A stretch of DNA of 42,494 nt, taken from assembly GCA_021798485.1 (NCBI GenBank), contig JAJZGK010000004.1:1-42494 (forward strand), written 5' to 3'. The notes below the pieces were generated by a model. It was not told where the DNA came from. It worked only from the letters and a program-made list of their open reading frames with translations, and did not search any database. Numbering within the stretch: position 1 is the first letter of the stretch; each line of letters starts with the position of its first letter. The translations under genes and the position numbers were made by a program. The DNA comes from Pseudomonadota bacterium (lineage in GTDB: Bacteria > Pseudomonadota > Alphaproteobacteria > Rhodospirillales > Magnetospirillaceae). This document shows, in pieces, positions 7,643 to 16,367 of the stretch.

Positions 7643-9808
7643 ATGGCCTCATCCATCTTCAAGAAGCATCCGCCGCAGCCGCAGGCAAACGCGGCCATTC
7701 AGGTTTCGTTGCGCGATCTGCTCAACACGATCTTCTTCTATCGCTGGATCTGGACGGCCATCGTCGTCGGCTGTTTCGTCTTGAGCGGCGCGTTGGCGGT
7801 GCTGCTGCCCCCCGCCTATCGCGCCGAGGCCCGGCTGCTCACCCTTTATGCCGGCTATTACGACATGCAGATGGACCGCTCGTCCGGGCGGGCCGGGCCC
7901 AGCTTCGATCCCACCCAGGTGGTCAATGTGGAGGCGCAGATCCTGTCCAGCCCGGAACTGCACCGGGCGGTGGTGCAGGATCAGCTTGGCCATAAGGCCG
8001 GACGCGAGGCGCTGGACCGGGCCCTGCAGTCGTTCGAGCGGCATTTCCATCTGGAAAAAGTGGATCTGGCCAACCTGATCGAGCTCAGCTACACCGATTC
8101 CGATCCCAACCGCGCCGCCCAGGTGCTGCAGCGGCTGATCAGCGATTATTTCCGCCAGCGCTCCGGCGTGTTCACGCAAGGCCGGCTGTCGTTTCTGGTG
8201 GCCCAGCGCGACAAGGTGCGCGAGGAGCTGGACACCGCCAACGCCGAGCTGATCGCCTTCCAGCGCGCCCGCAACGTGGTCAACATCGATTCCCAGATCG
8301 CCGCCGCCGTGGCCCTGCGCGGCCTGTTGCATCAGCGCCAGCTGGAAAACGACAGCGCCCTGACGCAAGACGGCAGCACCCTGGCCGAACTGGTCAAGGA
8401 CACCGTGCGTGTGCCCGCCGATATCGAGCTGTTCCGCGACAATACCGAGGCCGCGCACGCCATCGACACCATGCAGCTGTCGCTTCTGCAGCTGAAAAGC
8501 CGCCGCGCCGATCTGGCCTCGCGCTACATGGAGCAATCGCCCTTCGTCACCGAGCTCGATTCCCAGATCCATGACGTGAAGACGGCCATCACCGCGCAAA
8601 GCGCCCATCTGGTCAGCACCGTGCGCATCGGCCACAACAGCTATTACGACACCGTGCAGGACCGCATTTTACGCCTGCAGTCCGATGTGGCCGGGGAAAA
8701 GGCCCGCCAAGCCACCCTGGAGGCCCAGAACCGCCAGGCCGACGCCACCCTGCAGGATCTGATCGGCACCGCCAACCAGCTGCGCCGCATGGAGATCGAC
8801 CGCGATCTTCTGGTGCAAACGTTCAAAAACTTCTCGCAGCAGGTGGAAGAGGCGCGCATCGAGCAGAACCAGATGGACACCGCCTCCAGCACCAATGTGC
8901 GCATCATCCAGGCCCCCACCGCCCCCACCCACCGCAGCAATCCGCCGCTGCTGTTCCTGGCGGCGGGGCTGGTGGTGGGGCTGCTGCTGGCCTGCCTGGC
9001 GGTGATCGTGCTGTCCAGCCTGCGGGAAACCTTCCTCAGCCCCGAGGAGATCGAACGCTCGCTGGGGCTGCCGGTGCTGATCGCCCCCATGAGCCCCAAC
9101 CAGCCGCCCACGGCCCTGCAGCGGCTGCGCAAGAACCGCGCCCTTCAGGCACCGCCGCCGCCCCATGCGCGCGGCCCGCGCCGGGGGGATTTCGGCCGTA
9201 TGATCATGGCGGTGAACAACAGTTCGGAAGCGGCCTCGAAACTGATCCTGATGCTGGCCTTCCGCGACGACGACGGCATGCCCACCATCGTGCGCGGCCT
9301 GGTGGAGGATCTGGAGGCCCGCTCGGTCCGCTCGGTGCTGCTGCTGGATCTGCATGCCGGCAGCGGCGATTACGGCCTGCCCGACCAGGACGGTCTGCTG
9401 CACTGGCCGGGCGAACAGAGCGGCGCGCCGCCGCTCCAGCGCAGCCCCGACGCCACCGACGCCCTCCTGAGCTATCTGCCGCTGGCCGGACGGCGCGTTC
9501 TGGTGGCCCACCCCCGCCCCGATGCGGTGATGCCCATCGGCCGCCAGGCCGGCGATCTGTTCGAAACCTTGCGCGCCAACCATGATTTCGTGGTCATTCA
9601 CGCTCCGGCGGCCAGCCGCTCCTTCACCGGTATCGAAAATTCGGTGCTGGCCGACGCCACCGTGCTTGCCATCCGCGCCGAGGCCACCCGCAAGCCGGTG
9701 GCCCTGACCCTGCGCCAGCAGATCGACGAGGCCGGCGGCCGCATCGCCGGCGTGGCCATGACCAACCGCCACAGCTACATCCCCGACGCCATCTACCGCT
9801 TCCTGTAA
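7643..9808 (+). CDS. Wzz/GumC-like polysaccharide copolymerase with degenerate BY-kinase domain
   Basis: A 721-residue inner-membrane protein of the chain-length/export family, likely partner of the Wza-like lipoprotein. Order: a first membrane helix at about residues 34-55 (WIWTAIVVGCFVLSGALAV), a periplasmic domain with long coiled-coil helices (about 180-400), a second helix at about 435-459 (LLFLAAGLVVGLLLACLAVI), then a cytoplasmic domain. That domain aligns in layout with BY-kinases but lacks a Walker A: where GxxGxGKST should stand it reads FRDDDGMPTIV. The Walker A'-like strand survives as VLLLDLHAGSG. The C-terminus has no tyrosine cluster, only two Tyr in the last ten residues. It is therefore a probable pseudokinase. 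The ATG at 7643 (MASSIFKKHP) is chosen by domain layout; its ribosome binding site is weak. Confidence 0.85.
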   Translation: MASSIFKKHPPQPQANAAIQVSLRDLLNTIFFYRWIWTAIVVGCFVLSGALAVLLPPAYRAEARLLTLYAGYYDMQMDRSSGRAGPSFDPTQVVNVEAQILSSPELHRAVVQDQLGHKAGREALDRALQSFERHFHLEKVDLANLIELSYTDSDPNRAAQVLQRLISDYFRQRSGVFTQGRLSFLVAQRDKVREELDTANAELIAFQRARNVVNIDSQIAAAVALRGLLHQRQLENDSALTQDGSTLAELVKDTVRVPADIELFRDNTEAAHAIDTMQLSLLQLKSRRADLASRYMEQSPFVTELDSQIHDVKTAITAQSAHLVSTVRIGHNSYYDTVQDRILRLQSDVAGEKARQATLEAQNRQADATLQDLIGTANQLRRMEIDRDLLVQTFKNFSQQVEEARIEQNQMDTASSTNVRIIQAPTAPTHRSNPPLLFLAAGLVVGLLLACLAVIVLSSLRETFLSPEEIERSLGLPVLIAPMSPNQPPTALQRLRKNRALQAPPPPHARGPRRGDFGRMIMAVNNSSEAASKLILMLAFRDDDGMPTIVRGLVEDLEARSVRSVLLLDLHAGSGDYGLPDQDGLLHWPGEQSGAPPLQRSPDATDALLSYLPLAGRRVLVAHPRPDAVMPIGRQAGDLFETLRANHDFVVIHAPAASRSFTGIENSVLADATVLAIRAEATRKPVALTLRQQIDEAGGRIAGVAMTNRHSYIPDAIYRFL

Positions 9809-9849
9809 CGGGGCGGCGCCGCAACACCAAGCCCAGGGGCCAGACCAAC

Positions 9850-10833
9850 GTGACCAAGATCAGCGCCATTCTTCCGGTCAAGACGCGCGGGCGGCACTAT
9901 GCCGACAATATCGCCCGCTGCGACATCCTGTTTTCGTCGCTGCGCCATTTCACCCGGCCCGACACCTTCGACAAGATCCTCATCATCGTGCCGCACGACG
10001 AATTCGAGGAGGCCAAGGTCTACGCCCGCGCCTGGAGCGATTTCCCCGTCGAGGTGGTGGACGAATCCGTGCATATGACCGCCTTCGCCGACTTCAACAA
10101 GCGCCATCAGATCCGTCCCTGGCACCGCCAGCAGATCATCAAGCTCTACACGCCGGCCCTGATCGACACCGAATATTTCATGATCTTCGATCCCGATGTC
10201 TTCGCCATCCATCCCTTCAGCATCGACGATCTGATCATCGAGGGCCGCGCCCTCACCTATTGCCAGCCCCGCCTGCGCGAGCCGCATCTGTGGCGGCCCT
10301 CGGCCAAGCTTCTGCAGCAAGATCCCCATCTCGACCGCGACGGCGTGTGGTGGACCCCCACCATCCTGTCGAAAACCCTGGTGCGGCATCTGCAGCGCCG
10401 CCTGGAGGAGCTTTACCAGCAGGACTGGATGCGGGTGCTGCTGTCCAACTATATGATCGACTGGACCGAATACACCCTCTACTGGCTGAACGCCGAGCGC
10501 GAGGGGCTGATCGACCAGTACCATATCGCCGCCCCGCCCGGCCGCCGCTCCATGCATGCCTCGGAAAGCGTGTGGTACGCCGGCAAGGACGGCGGCAATC
10601 TGGAGGAATGGCAGGCCGATCATCATTTCGCCCCGGACGGCGACGGCCTGTTCGCCGTGGTGCAAAGCAACACCTTCATCGCGCCCGAGCGGGTGGTGGA
10701 GAAGCTGACCCCCTATTTCCCCATCCGCCCGCAGCCCTACCGCCGCCATGCCAGCCTGGGCCTGAAGGCGGCCGAGCTTTATTCCGCCCTGGTCCGGCGC
10801 CTGCTGGGCCTGTTTCATCCGAAGCGGAGCTGA
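9850..10833 (+). CDS. DUF6492-type glycosyltransferase-like protein
   Basis: A 327-residue soluble protein starting with GTG at 9850 (MTKISAILPVKTRG). The N-terminal strand-turn, the segment FDKILIIVPHDEF and the acidic triplet-like FMIFDPDVFAIHPF near residue 117 resemble a GT-A fold with its DxD metal site. The overall pattern fits the DUF6492 family found in surface-polysaccharide loci. Other conserved-looking stretches are RPWHRQQIIKLY near residue 93 and SNYMIDWTEYTLYW near 200. No membrane segment is present. It probably adds a sugar to the lipid-linked repeat unit. Donor and acceptor cannot be deduced. It ends 2 nt before the next gene, within a long operon. Confidence 0.7.
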   Translation: MTKISAILPVKTRGRHYADNIARCDILFSSLRHFTRPDTFDKILIIVPHDEFEEAKVYARAWSDFPVEVVDESVHMTAFADFNKRHQIRPWHRQQIIKLYTPALIDTEYFMIFDPDVFAIHPFSIDDLIIEGRALTYCQPRLREPHLWRPSAKLLQQDPHLDRDGVWWTPTILSKTLVRHLQRRLEELYQQDWMRVLLSNYMIDWTEYTLYWLNAEREGLIDQYHIAAPPGRRSMHASESVWYAGKDGGNLEEWQADHHFAPDGDGLFAVVQSNTFIAPERVVEKLTPYFPIRPQPYRRHASLGLKAAELYSALVRRLLGLFHPKRS

Positions 10834-10835
10834 CG

Positions 10836-11285
10836 ATGGGCAAGGCGGCGCGGGTTCTTGGCTGTCTGGCCGCCGCGGCGATGCTGCTGCCGGCACGCCC
10901 GGCCCCGGTCCGGGCCCAGGGCGCCATTACCCAGCCGCGCCTGCAGATCTATGCCGGCAACCTGCATCATGAATATCTGGGCTGCCTCAATTGCGACCGC
11001 TACGCCACCAACTCGGTCTGGAACGGCTACGGCCCCTTCGGCTGGGACAACGGCTATCTGAAGCAAAGCCATTTCGATCTTTATTTCCAGCCGCACGGGC
11101 ATTTCTCCGCCTGCGATCCCTATGCCAAGGATCCGCCCATCCTCATCGACATGTCGCGGAATTATTATGGCCGCCTCAATGTATCGCCGACCCGCGCCGA
11201 CAGCATCTGCGGCCCGCACGGCGCCGCCGACATCTGCCAGAAGCTGAAGGCCAAATGCCTCAGCGACCAGGAGCCGCCGCCATGA
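10836..11285 (+). CDS. Small exported protein with GCLNC motif, unknown function
   Basis: A 149-residue protein with a Sec signal peptide (MGKAARVLGCLAAAAMLLPARPAPVRA, cleaved after about residue 27). The mature part contains YLGCLNCDRY, then SVWNGYGPFGWDN and DPPILIDMSRNYYGRL, plus three further cysteines. The pattern resembles widespread small exported proteins with an LGCLNC motif and aromatic SxWNxYG repeats. I know of no assigned function for them. The Cys pair suggests a disulfide or metal site. GGAG at 10826-10829 is the ribosome binding site, and the stop codon overlaps the wecG-like start by 4 nt (ATGA). Its place inside the export operon suggests a periplasmic accessory to the polysaccharide machinery. 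Confidence 0.7.
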   Translation: MGKAARVLGCLAAAAMLLPARPAPVRAQGAITQPRLQIYAGNLHHEYLGCLNCDRYATNSVWNGYGPFGWDNGYLKQSHFDLYFQPHGHFSACDPYAKDPPILIDMSRNYYGRLNVSPTRADSICGPHGAADICQKLKAKCLSDQEPPP

Positions 11286-12040
11286 CCGCGCCCCGCATTT
11301 TCGGCTTTTGCGTAAGCCCGCTCACCGCGCCGGAGGTGGCCCGCCATCTGCTGGCCCATCCGCGCGCCGCCGATGCCGGGGTGGGGCTGGTGGTGACCCC
11401 CAACATCCAGCATGTGACCCTGCTGAAACACGACCCCGCCTTCCGCCAGGCCTACGACAGCGCCGCGATCGTCACCTGCGACGGCTTTCCGGTGCATTAC
11501 TACGCCCGCCTGCGCGGCTGTCCCTCGCCGGAACGGGTGACCGGCTGCGATATCGTGGCCGCGCTGCTGGCCGATCCCGCCGCCCTCAAGGGCCAGCGGC
11601 TGTTCTTCGTGGCCGATCAGGAGGCGACGGTGGCGGCCATCACCGCCTGGGCGGACCGCCACGGCCTGAGCGCGGCCTGCCATGTGCCGCCGCTGGGCTT
11701 CGAGACCGACGAGGCCGGCTGCCGGGCCCTGGCCGCGGCCATTTCGGCGCACGGCACCACCCTGCTGTTCATGGGCGTGGGGGCGCCGAAAAGCGAGGTG
11801 TTCGTCCATCGGCACCGCGCCCTGCTACCGCCCTGCTGGGCCTTGTGCATCGGCCAGGCGGTGAAGATCGCCCTGGGGCTGACCAGGCCGCCGCCCGGCC
11901 TGTGGAAACGGCTCAACCTGGAATGGGCCTGGCGCATCCTGCTGGAGCCGAAGCGCATGCTGCGCCGCTATCTGGCCTCGGCCCTGGGCTTCGCCGCCGC
12001 CGTGGCCGCCGACCTTTGGCATGGAGGAAACGCTTGCTGA
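11282..12040 (+). CDS. WecG/TagA/CpsF-family glycosyltransferase
   Basis: A 252-residue membrane-associated GT26 enzyme that transfers a sugar, typically ManNAc or a related residue, onto a polyprenyl-diphosphate-linked acceptor. Family landmarks: TPNIQHVTLL near residue 38 (catalytic-site Thr in TagA), TCDGFPVHYYARLRG near 66 (catalytic Asp), ERVTGCDIV near 84, GVGAPKSEVFV near 162, and the basic C-terminal tail NLEWAWRILLEPKRMLRRYL, which docks on the membrane in this family. The usual GVGxxFD is replaced by CIGQAVKIALG, a divergent subgroup. It overlaps both neighbours, by 4 nt upstream and 7 nt downstream. Confidence 0.88.
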   Translation: MTAPRIFGFCVSPLTAPEVARHLLAHPRAADAGVGLVVTPNIQHVTLLKHDPAFRQAYDSAAIVTCDGFPVHYYARLRGCPSPERVTGCDIVAALLADPAALKGQRLFFVADQEATVAAITAWADRHGLSAACHVPPLGFETDEAGCRALAAAISAHGTTLLFMGVGAPKSEVFVHRHRALLPPCWALCIGQAVKIALGLTRPPPGLWKRLNLEWAWRILLEPKRMLRRYLASALGFAAAVAADLWHGGNAC

Positions 12041-12660
12041 ACGGCGCCCCCTCGCATCCCCTGTGGTGGATGGTCACCGATTTCGGCGACAGCGCCGTCA
12101 CCGTGCCGCTGGCGCTGTTCTGCACGGCCTATCTGCTGCTGGCCCGCCGCCATCGCGCCGCCCTGGCCCTGGCTCTGACCAGCGGCGGCGCCGCCCTGGT
12201 CATCCTGCTGCTGAAACTGGCCCTGCAATCCTGCCTGCCGGAACGCGGCGGCGCCCCCTTGACCAGCCCCAGCGGCCATGCCGCCTTAAGCGCGGCCGTT
12301 TACGGCGGCCTGGCCCTGCTGTTGTCGCAAGGATCGGCGCGGCGGCCGCTGCTGCTGGCCCTGACCGCGCTGCTGGTGGCGGGTATCGCCGTATCGCGGC
12401 TGGCGCTCGAAGCCCATACCCCGCCGGAAATCCTGCTGGGCCTGGCGGTGGGCGGCGGGTTTTCGCTGCTGATGGCCCGGCTGATCCGCGGCGAACCGGC
12501 CTTTCGCCCGCAGCGGCGCCCGCTGCTGGCCCTGACCGCCCTCACCCTGCTGGCCACCTATGGCCTGCGCTCGCCGGCCGAACAGGCCATCCGTCAGATC
12601 GCCCGCGGCCTGCAAGGGCATGCCGTCTGGTGCGATCAAAGGACGGGCACGTTCCGATGA
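12034..12660 (+). CDS. PAP2-family membrane phosphatase
   Basis: A 208-residue integral membrane protein. A TTG start at 12034 is supported by GGAGGAAA ending 5 nt upstream and by the overlap with the preceding gene. The phosphatase motifs are recognisable: a degenerate first motif KLALQSCLPERGG, the second motif SPSGHAALSA near residue 75, and the third motif SRLALEAHTPPEI near 117. Five or six hydrophobic helices surround them. In polysaccharide loci such enzymes usually recycle undecaprenyl diphosphate. That role fits here, since each round of polymerisation releases the carrier. The terminal motif has HTPPE rather than the usual HxxxD, so catalytic details may differ. Confidence 0.75.
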   Translation: MLNGAPSHPLWWMVTDFGDSAVTVPLALFCTAYLLLARRHRAALALALTSGGAALVILLLKLALQSCLPERGGAPLTSPSGHAALSAAVYGGLALLLSQGSARRPLLLALTALLVAGIAVSRLALEAHTPPEILLGLAVGGGFSLLMARLIRGEPAFRPQRRPLLALTALTLLATYGLRSPAEQAIRQIARGLQGHAVWCDQRTGTFR

Positions 12661-12707
12661 CCCGGAAAATCCCCTATGCTATGCGCGACCCCCGCCAAAG
12701 AGGACCC

Positions 12708-13445
12708 ATGCGGATGAAGAAACTGCTCTGTCTCGGCCTGCTTCTGGCCGCCCTGACGGGGTGCGGCGGCCCCAGCGTCGATCCCGCCCAGGATCATCCC
12801 GAACGCTTTCCTCTGGTGCAGCCTCTGCCGCCGGAATATCACATCGGCCCGGGCGACAGCCTGTCCATCATCATGCCTTACAATCCGGAACTGAATTACG
12901 AGGGCTTCGTCGGCCCCGACGGCCGTTTCACCATGCCGGTGGCCGGCACCGTTCTGGTGGCCGGGCTCACCCCCGATCAGGCCGGCAAGGCCATCGACGC
13001 CACCCTCATCAACAATCATACCGTGCGTCAGGCCCATTCCTCGGTCACCATCCGCCGCTATGCTCAGGTGGTTTATGTGGGCGGCGAGGTGAAGCTCCCC
13101 GGCGCCATCCCCTTGCACAGCAGCATGGACCCGCTGCAGGCCATCACCGGGGCCGGCGGCCTTCTGGATACCGCCCGCAGCGAGGATATCGTGCTGATCC
13201 GCCCCGGCCCCGACGGCAAGCCGATCCTGCGCAGCCTCAATCTGGACAAGCTGATCCATCACGGCGATCCGTCGCAGGATGTGGCGCTCCACCCCAACGA
13301 CACCATCTTCGTGCCGAAATCCACCATCGCCGAGGTGGATCTGTGGATCAACCAGCACATCGATCAGCCCCTGCCCTTCAACCGCAATTTCGATTTCAGC
13401 ATCAATCAGAATTCCAACGCCACCACCACCACGCCGGTGCCGTAA
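12708..13445 (+). CDS. Wza-like polysaccharide export lipoprotein
   Basis: A 245-residue outer-membrane auxiliary protein. The ATG at 12708 follows AAGAGG and gives a lipoprotein signal peptide, MRMKKLLCLGLLLAALTGC, with lipobox LTGC at residues 16-19. An earlier in-frame ATG at 12657 would bury the signal and is rejected. The mature part starts with the polysaccharide export domain (YHIGPGDSLSIIMPYNPELN, VGPDGRFTMPVAG) and continues with SLBB-type repeats (VYVGGEVKLPGAIPL, LQAITGAGGLLDTA, LHPNDTIFVPKS). It ends in an Asn/Thr-rich tail. It should form the outer-membrane channel that works with the GumC-like protein at 7643. Confidence 0.92.
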   Translation: MRMKKLLCLGLLLAALTGCGGPSVDPAQDHPERFPLVQPLPPEYHIGPGDSLSIIMPYNPELNYEGFVGPDGRFTMPVAGTVLVAGLTPDQAGKAIDATLINNHTVRQAHSSVTIRRYAQVVYVGGEVKLPGAIPLHSSMDPLQAITGAGGLLDTARSEDIVLIRPGPDGKPILRSLNLDKLIHHGDPSQDVALHPNDTIFVPKSTIAEVDLWINQHIDQPLPFNRNFDFSINQNSNATTTTPVP

Positions 13446-13449
13446 CGGC

Positions 13450-14736
13450 ATGAGCGAAACGGCGGCTTCAGCGGGATCGGCCTGGATGCCCGCCACCCCG
13501 GCGGTGGCGGAGCAGGCCCCCTTGCGCCCCAATGTCATGGCGCCGCTGCTGCTGCTGCTGCCGCTGTTCGGCCAAAGCTTTCATTATATGAAGGATCTGC
13601 TGCCGCTGTGGGCCTTGTCGAAGGCCTTTCCGGTGATGTCGCTGCCGCTGATCCTGGTGCTGCTGCGCCATCCCCTGATGCCGATGACCCGGCAGGTGAT
13701 GCTCACCTTCCTCTGGTGCATGCTGGTGCCCAGCATCGCCGCCATCTATTACTTCGATCAGGATTTTTTCACCGGCATCGCCGCCCAGGTGAAGATGCTG
13801 CCGCTGCTCTACTTTTATTCCTTTCTGGGCCTGCTGCTGGTGCTGCGCCCCACCTTGCGGGAACTCGGCATGGGCTTCCTGGTCTGGGGACTGGCCACCT
13901 ATGTCAGCCTGATCCTGATGTGGGCCCTGGTGCCGAAAACCTGGTACGTCAATGGCTATGTCTTCGGCTCGTCGCCGCTGTTTTCCACCGACAGCCGCGG
14001 CGAGCGCATCCGCATGCCGATGTATTTCGGCATGATCACCCTGTTCTACTGCTACCGCCGCTTTCTGACCGAACACCGCGCCCGCTGGCTGGGCGGCGCC
14101 CTGCTGGGAGTTCTGCTCACCCTGTTCGTGGTGAAGACCCGCTCCATGATGGTGGGCATCGCCGGGGTGCTGGCCCTGAACAGCTTCCGCGCCGCCCCTC
14201 CGCGCCTGCGGGTGCTGCTGCTGCTGACGATCCCGCTGGCCGTGGCGGGGCTGTTCTCCTACACCTATCTCGACAGCATGTTCAGCACCAGCGCCAGCAG
14301 CGGCTTCGACGTGCGCTGGGTCACGGCGGAAAAGGCGGTGGAGTTTCTGGGGCTGATCCCCAGCCACTGGATTTTCGGCGTCGGCACCATCAGCCCCACC
14401 AGCCAGGACAGCCTGTTCGCCTTCTTCGGCCATTTCTTTTTCCTGGCCGATATCACCTGGCTCGGCATCGTCTTCGAATATGGCGTTGTGGGGGCCCTGC
14501 TGATCCTGTTTTACGAGGTGCGCGGCCTGCTGTTCTACCGCCGCCTGAAACGCCACATCGACGACAGCCTGCTCGGCAGCCTTGCCGACTACATTCTTTA
14601 CGTGCTGCTGATCTCCAATCTTTACCCCCCCACCCTGAGTCCGGGCGAAACCGCCACCATCCTGGCCATTTTCGTCTATGTCTGGTTCAGGCTCCGCACC
14701 GAAACTCCCCAGACCGCAAACGAGGCCACGGCATGA
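13450..14736 (+). CDS. Wzy-like polysaccharide polymerase (O-antigen ligase/polymerase superfamily)
   Basis: A 428-residue protein with about 11-12 hydrophobic helices and no similarity to soluble enzymes. A large periplasmic loop around residues 280-330 carries the SGFDVRWVTAEKAVEFL and HWIFGVGTIS segments, in the position of the catalytic loop of Wzy/WaaL-type proteins. The context supports the call: flippase, exporter and copolymerase are all nearby and no other polymerase candidate exists in the locus. The start at 13450 is 4 nt after the wza stop, and the stop overlaps the GH44 gene start by 4 nt. Wzy proteins are poorly conserved, so this rests on topology and context. Confidence 0.75.
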   Translation: MSETAASAGSAWMPATPAVAEQAPLRPNVMAPLLLLLPLFGQSFHYMKDLLPLWALSKAFPVMSLPLILVLLRHPLMPMTRQVMLTFLWCMLVPSIAAIYYFDQDFFTGIAAQVKMLPLLYFYSFLGLLLVLRPTLRELGMGFLVWGLATYVSLILMWALVPKTWYVNGYVFGSSPLFSTDSRGERIRMPMYFGMITLFYCYRRFLTEHRARWLGGALLGVLLTLFVVKTRSMMVGIAGVLALNSFRAAPPRLRVLLLLTIPLAVAGLFSYTYLDSMFSTSASSGFDVRWVTAEKAVEFLGLIPSHWIFGVGTISPTSQDSLFAFFGHFFFLADITWLGIVFEYGVVGALLILFYEVRGLLFYRRLKRHIDDSLLGSLADYILYVLLISNLYPPTLSPGETATILAIFVYVWFRLRTETPQTANEATA

Positions 14737-16367
14737 CGCCCAGATTTCTCGCCTGTTCCGCCGCCCTGCTGCTGGCCCAGACGGCCCTGGCCCTGCCCGC
14801 CGCCGCCCAAACCGCCACGGCGACGGTCGCCATCGACGCCGCCGCCGCCCGCCATCCCATCAGCCCGCTGATCTACGGCGTCTCCTACGCCACCACCGCC
14901 CAGCTGGAAGATCTGAACGCCCCCCTGAACCGCTCGGGCGGCGACAGCGCCAGCACCTACAACTGGCGGCAGAACGCCCGCAACGCCGGCAAGGACTGGT
15001 TTTTCGAAAGCCTGGCCTGCACCGACGACATCTTCGATCAGCACGGCGACGGCTTCGTGGCCCTGACCAGGGCGGCCGGGGCCCAGACCATGCTGACCAT
15101 GCCGCTGCTGGGCTGGGTGGCCCGCCTGGATGCCGGACGCAAGCCGCTGGCCAGCTTTTCCATCGGCAAGTACGGCCTGCAGGAAAAGACCGATCTGCAG
15201 GGCTTCGTCGAAGCCGGCAACGGCCGGCTTCTGGACGGCACCCCCATCGTGCACAACGATCCCAACGACGCCATGGTGCGCTTCGGCCCCAAGGACGCCC
15301 ACGACTGGATGGAGCATCTGGTGGCCACCTGGGGCCCCGCCGACAAGGGCGGCGTGCGCTATTTCATGATGGATAACGAACCCAGCTTCTGGCACGACAT
15401 CCACCGCGATGCGCATCCCGAGGGGGCGCATGCCTCGGAAATCGCCCGCAAGGTGCGGGTGTTCGCCGAAGAGGTCAAGGCCATCGATCCCAGCGCCAAG
15501 GTGGTGGCCCCCGAGGCCTGGGGCTGGACCGCCTACCGCTACAGCGGCTACGACCAGCAATATGCCCAACAGCACGGTTTCGAGCATGCCCCCGACCGCG
15601 AGCATGAAACCGACGGCATGGACTATCTGCCCTGGCTGCTCAAACAATGGAAGGCGGCCGGGCACCCGGTGGACGTGGTCAGCGTGCATTTCTATCCGCA
15701 GGACAAGGTCTATACCGAAGCGGGCGGCGATCATTCCACCGCCGGAGCGCTGCTGCGCAACCGCTTAACCCGCGATCTGTGGGACCCCGATTTCACCGAT
15801 CCCTCGTGGATCCACGCCAAGGTGGATCTGATCCACCGCCTGCGCCACTGGGTGGATACCAACTATTATCCCGGCACCCCCATCGCCCTGACCGAATACA
15901 ACTGGGGCGCCGAGGACACCATGAACGGCGCCACCGCCCAGGCCGATCTTCTGGGCATCTTCGGACGCGAAGGCCTGGACATGGCCACCCGCTGGGCCAC
16001 GCCGCCCCGCACCAGCCCCACCTATCTGGCCATGAAGATGTACCGCAATTACGACGGCCATAAATCGGGCTTCGGCGGCACCAGCGTTTCGGCCAAGGTG
16101 GCCGATCCCGACCATCTGGCCGCCTATGCCGCCCTGCGCGCCGACGGCGCCCTGACGGTGATGGTGATCGACAAGGATCTTGCGGGCCGCACCAAGCTGG
16201 ATCTGTCGCTGGCGCATTTCGCCGCCCAGGGCGATCTGGAGCGCTATCAGCTGGCCGATGGCGCTTTGAAGGCCCTGCCCGCCGGGCACTACGCCAAGGG
16301 CCGCCTGAGCGCCACCCTGCCCTCGCCCAGCGTGACCCTGTTCGTGCTGAAAGGAACGGCGCCGTGA
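14733..16367 (+). CDS. Exported glycoside hydrolase, family GH44-like
   Basis: A 544-residue protein with a cleavable signal peptide (cleavage expected after AAAQ near residue 26). It aligns in motif order with GH44 endoglucanases/xyloglucanases: PLIYGVSYATTAQL near the N-terminus, RSGGDSASTYNW, then YFMMDNEPSFWHD (acid/base Glu) near residue 215, and ALTEYNWGAEDTM (nucleophile Glu) near 390. A C-terminal beta-rich segment follows. GH44 enzymes cut beta-1,4-glucan or xyloglucan. Being translationally coupled to the polymerase and flippase genes, it is probably a periplasmic depolymerase that trims or quality-controls the locus's own polymer. The true substrate is not deducible. Confidence 0.85.
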   Translation: MTPRFLACSAALLLAQTALALPAAAQTATATVAIDAAAARHPISPLIYGVSYATTAQLEDLNAPLNRSGGDSASTYNWRQNARNAGKDWFFESLACTDDIFDQHGDGFVALTRAAGAQTMLTMPLLGWVARLDAGRKPLASFSIGKYGLQEKTDLQGFVEAGNGRLLDGTPIVHNDPNDAMVRFGPKDAHDWMEHLVATWGPADKGGVRYFMMDNEPSFWHDIHRDAHPEGAHASEIARKVRVFAEEVKAIDPSAKVVAPEAWGWTAYRYSGYDQQYAQQHGFEHAPDREHETDGMDYLPWLLKQWKAAGHPVDVVSVHFYPQDKVYTEAGGDHSTAGALLRNRLTRDLWDPDFTDPSWIHAKVDLIHRLRHWVDTNYYPGTPIALTEYNWGAEDTMNGATAQADLLGIFGREGLDMATRWATPPRTSPTYLAMKMYRNYDGHKSGFGGTSVSAKVADPDHLAAYAALRADGALTVMVIDKDLAGRTKLDLSLAHFAAQGDLERYQLADGALKALPAGHYAKGRLSATLPSPSVTLFVLKGTAP

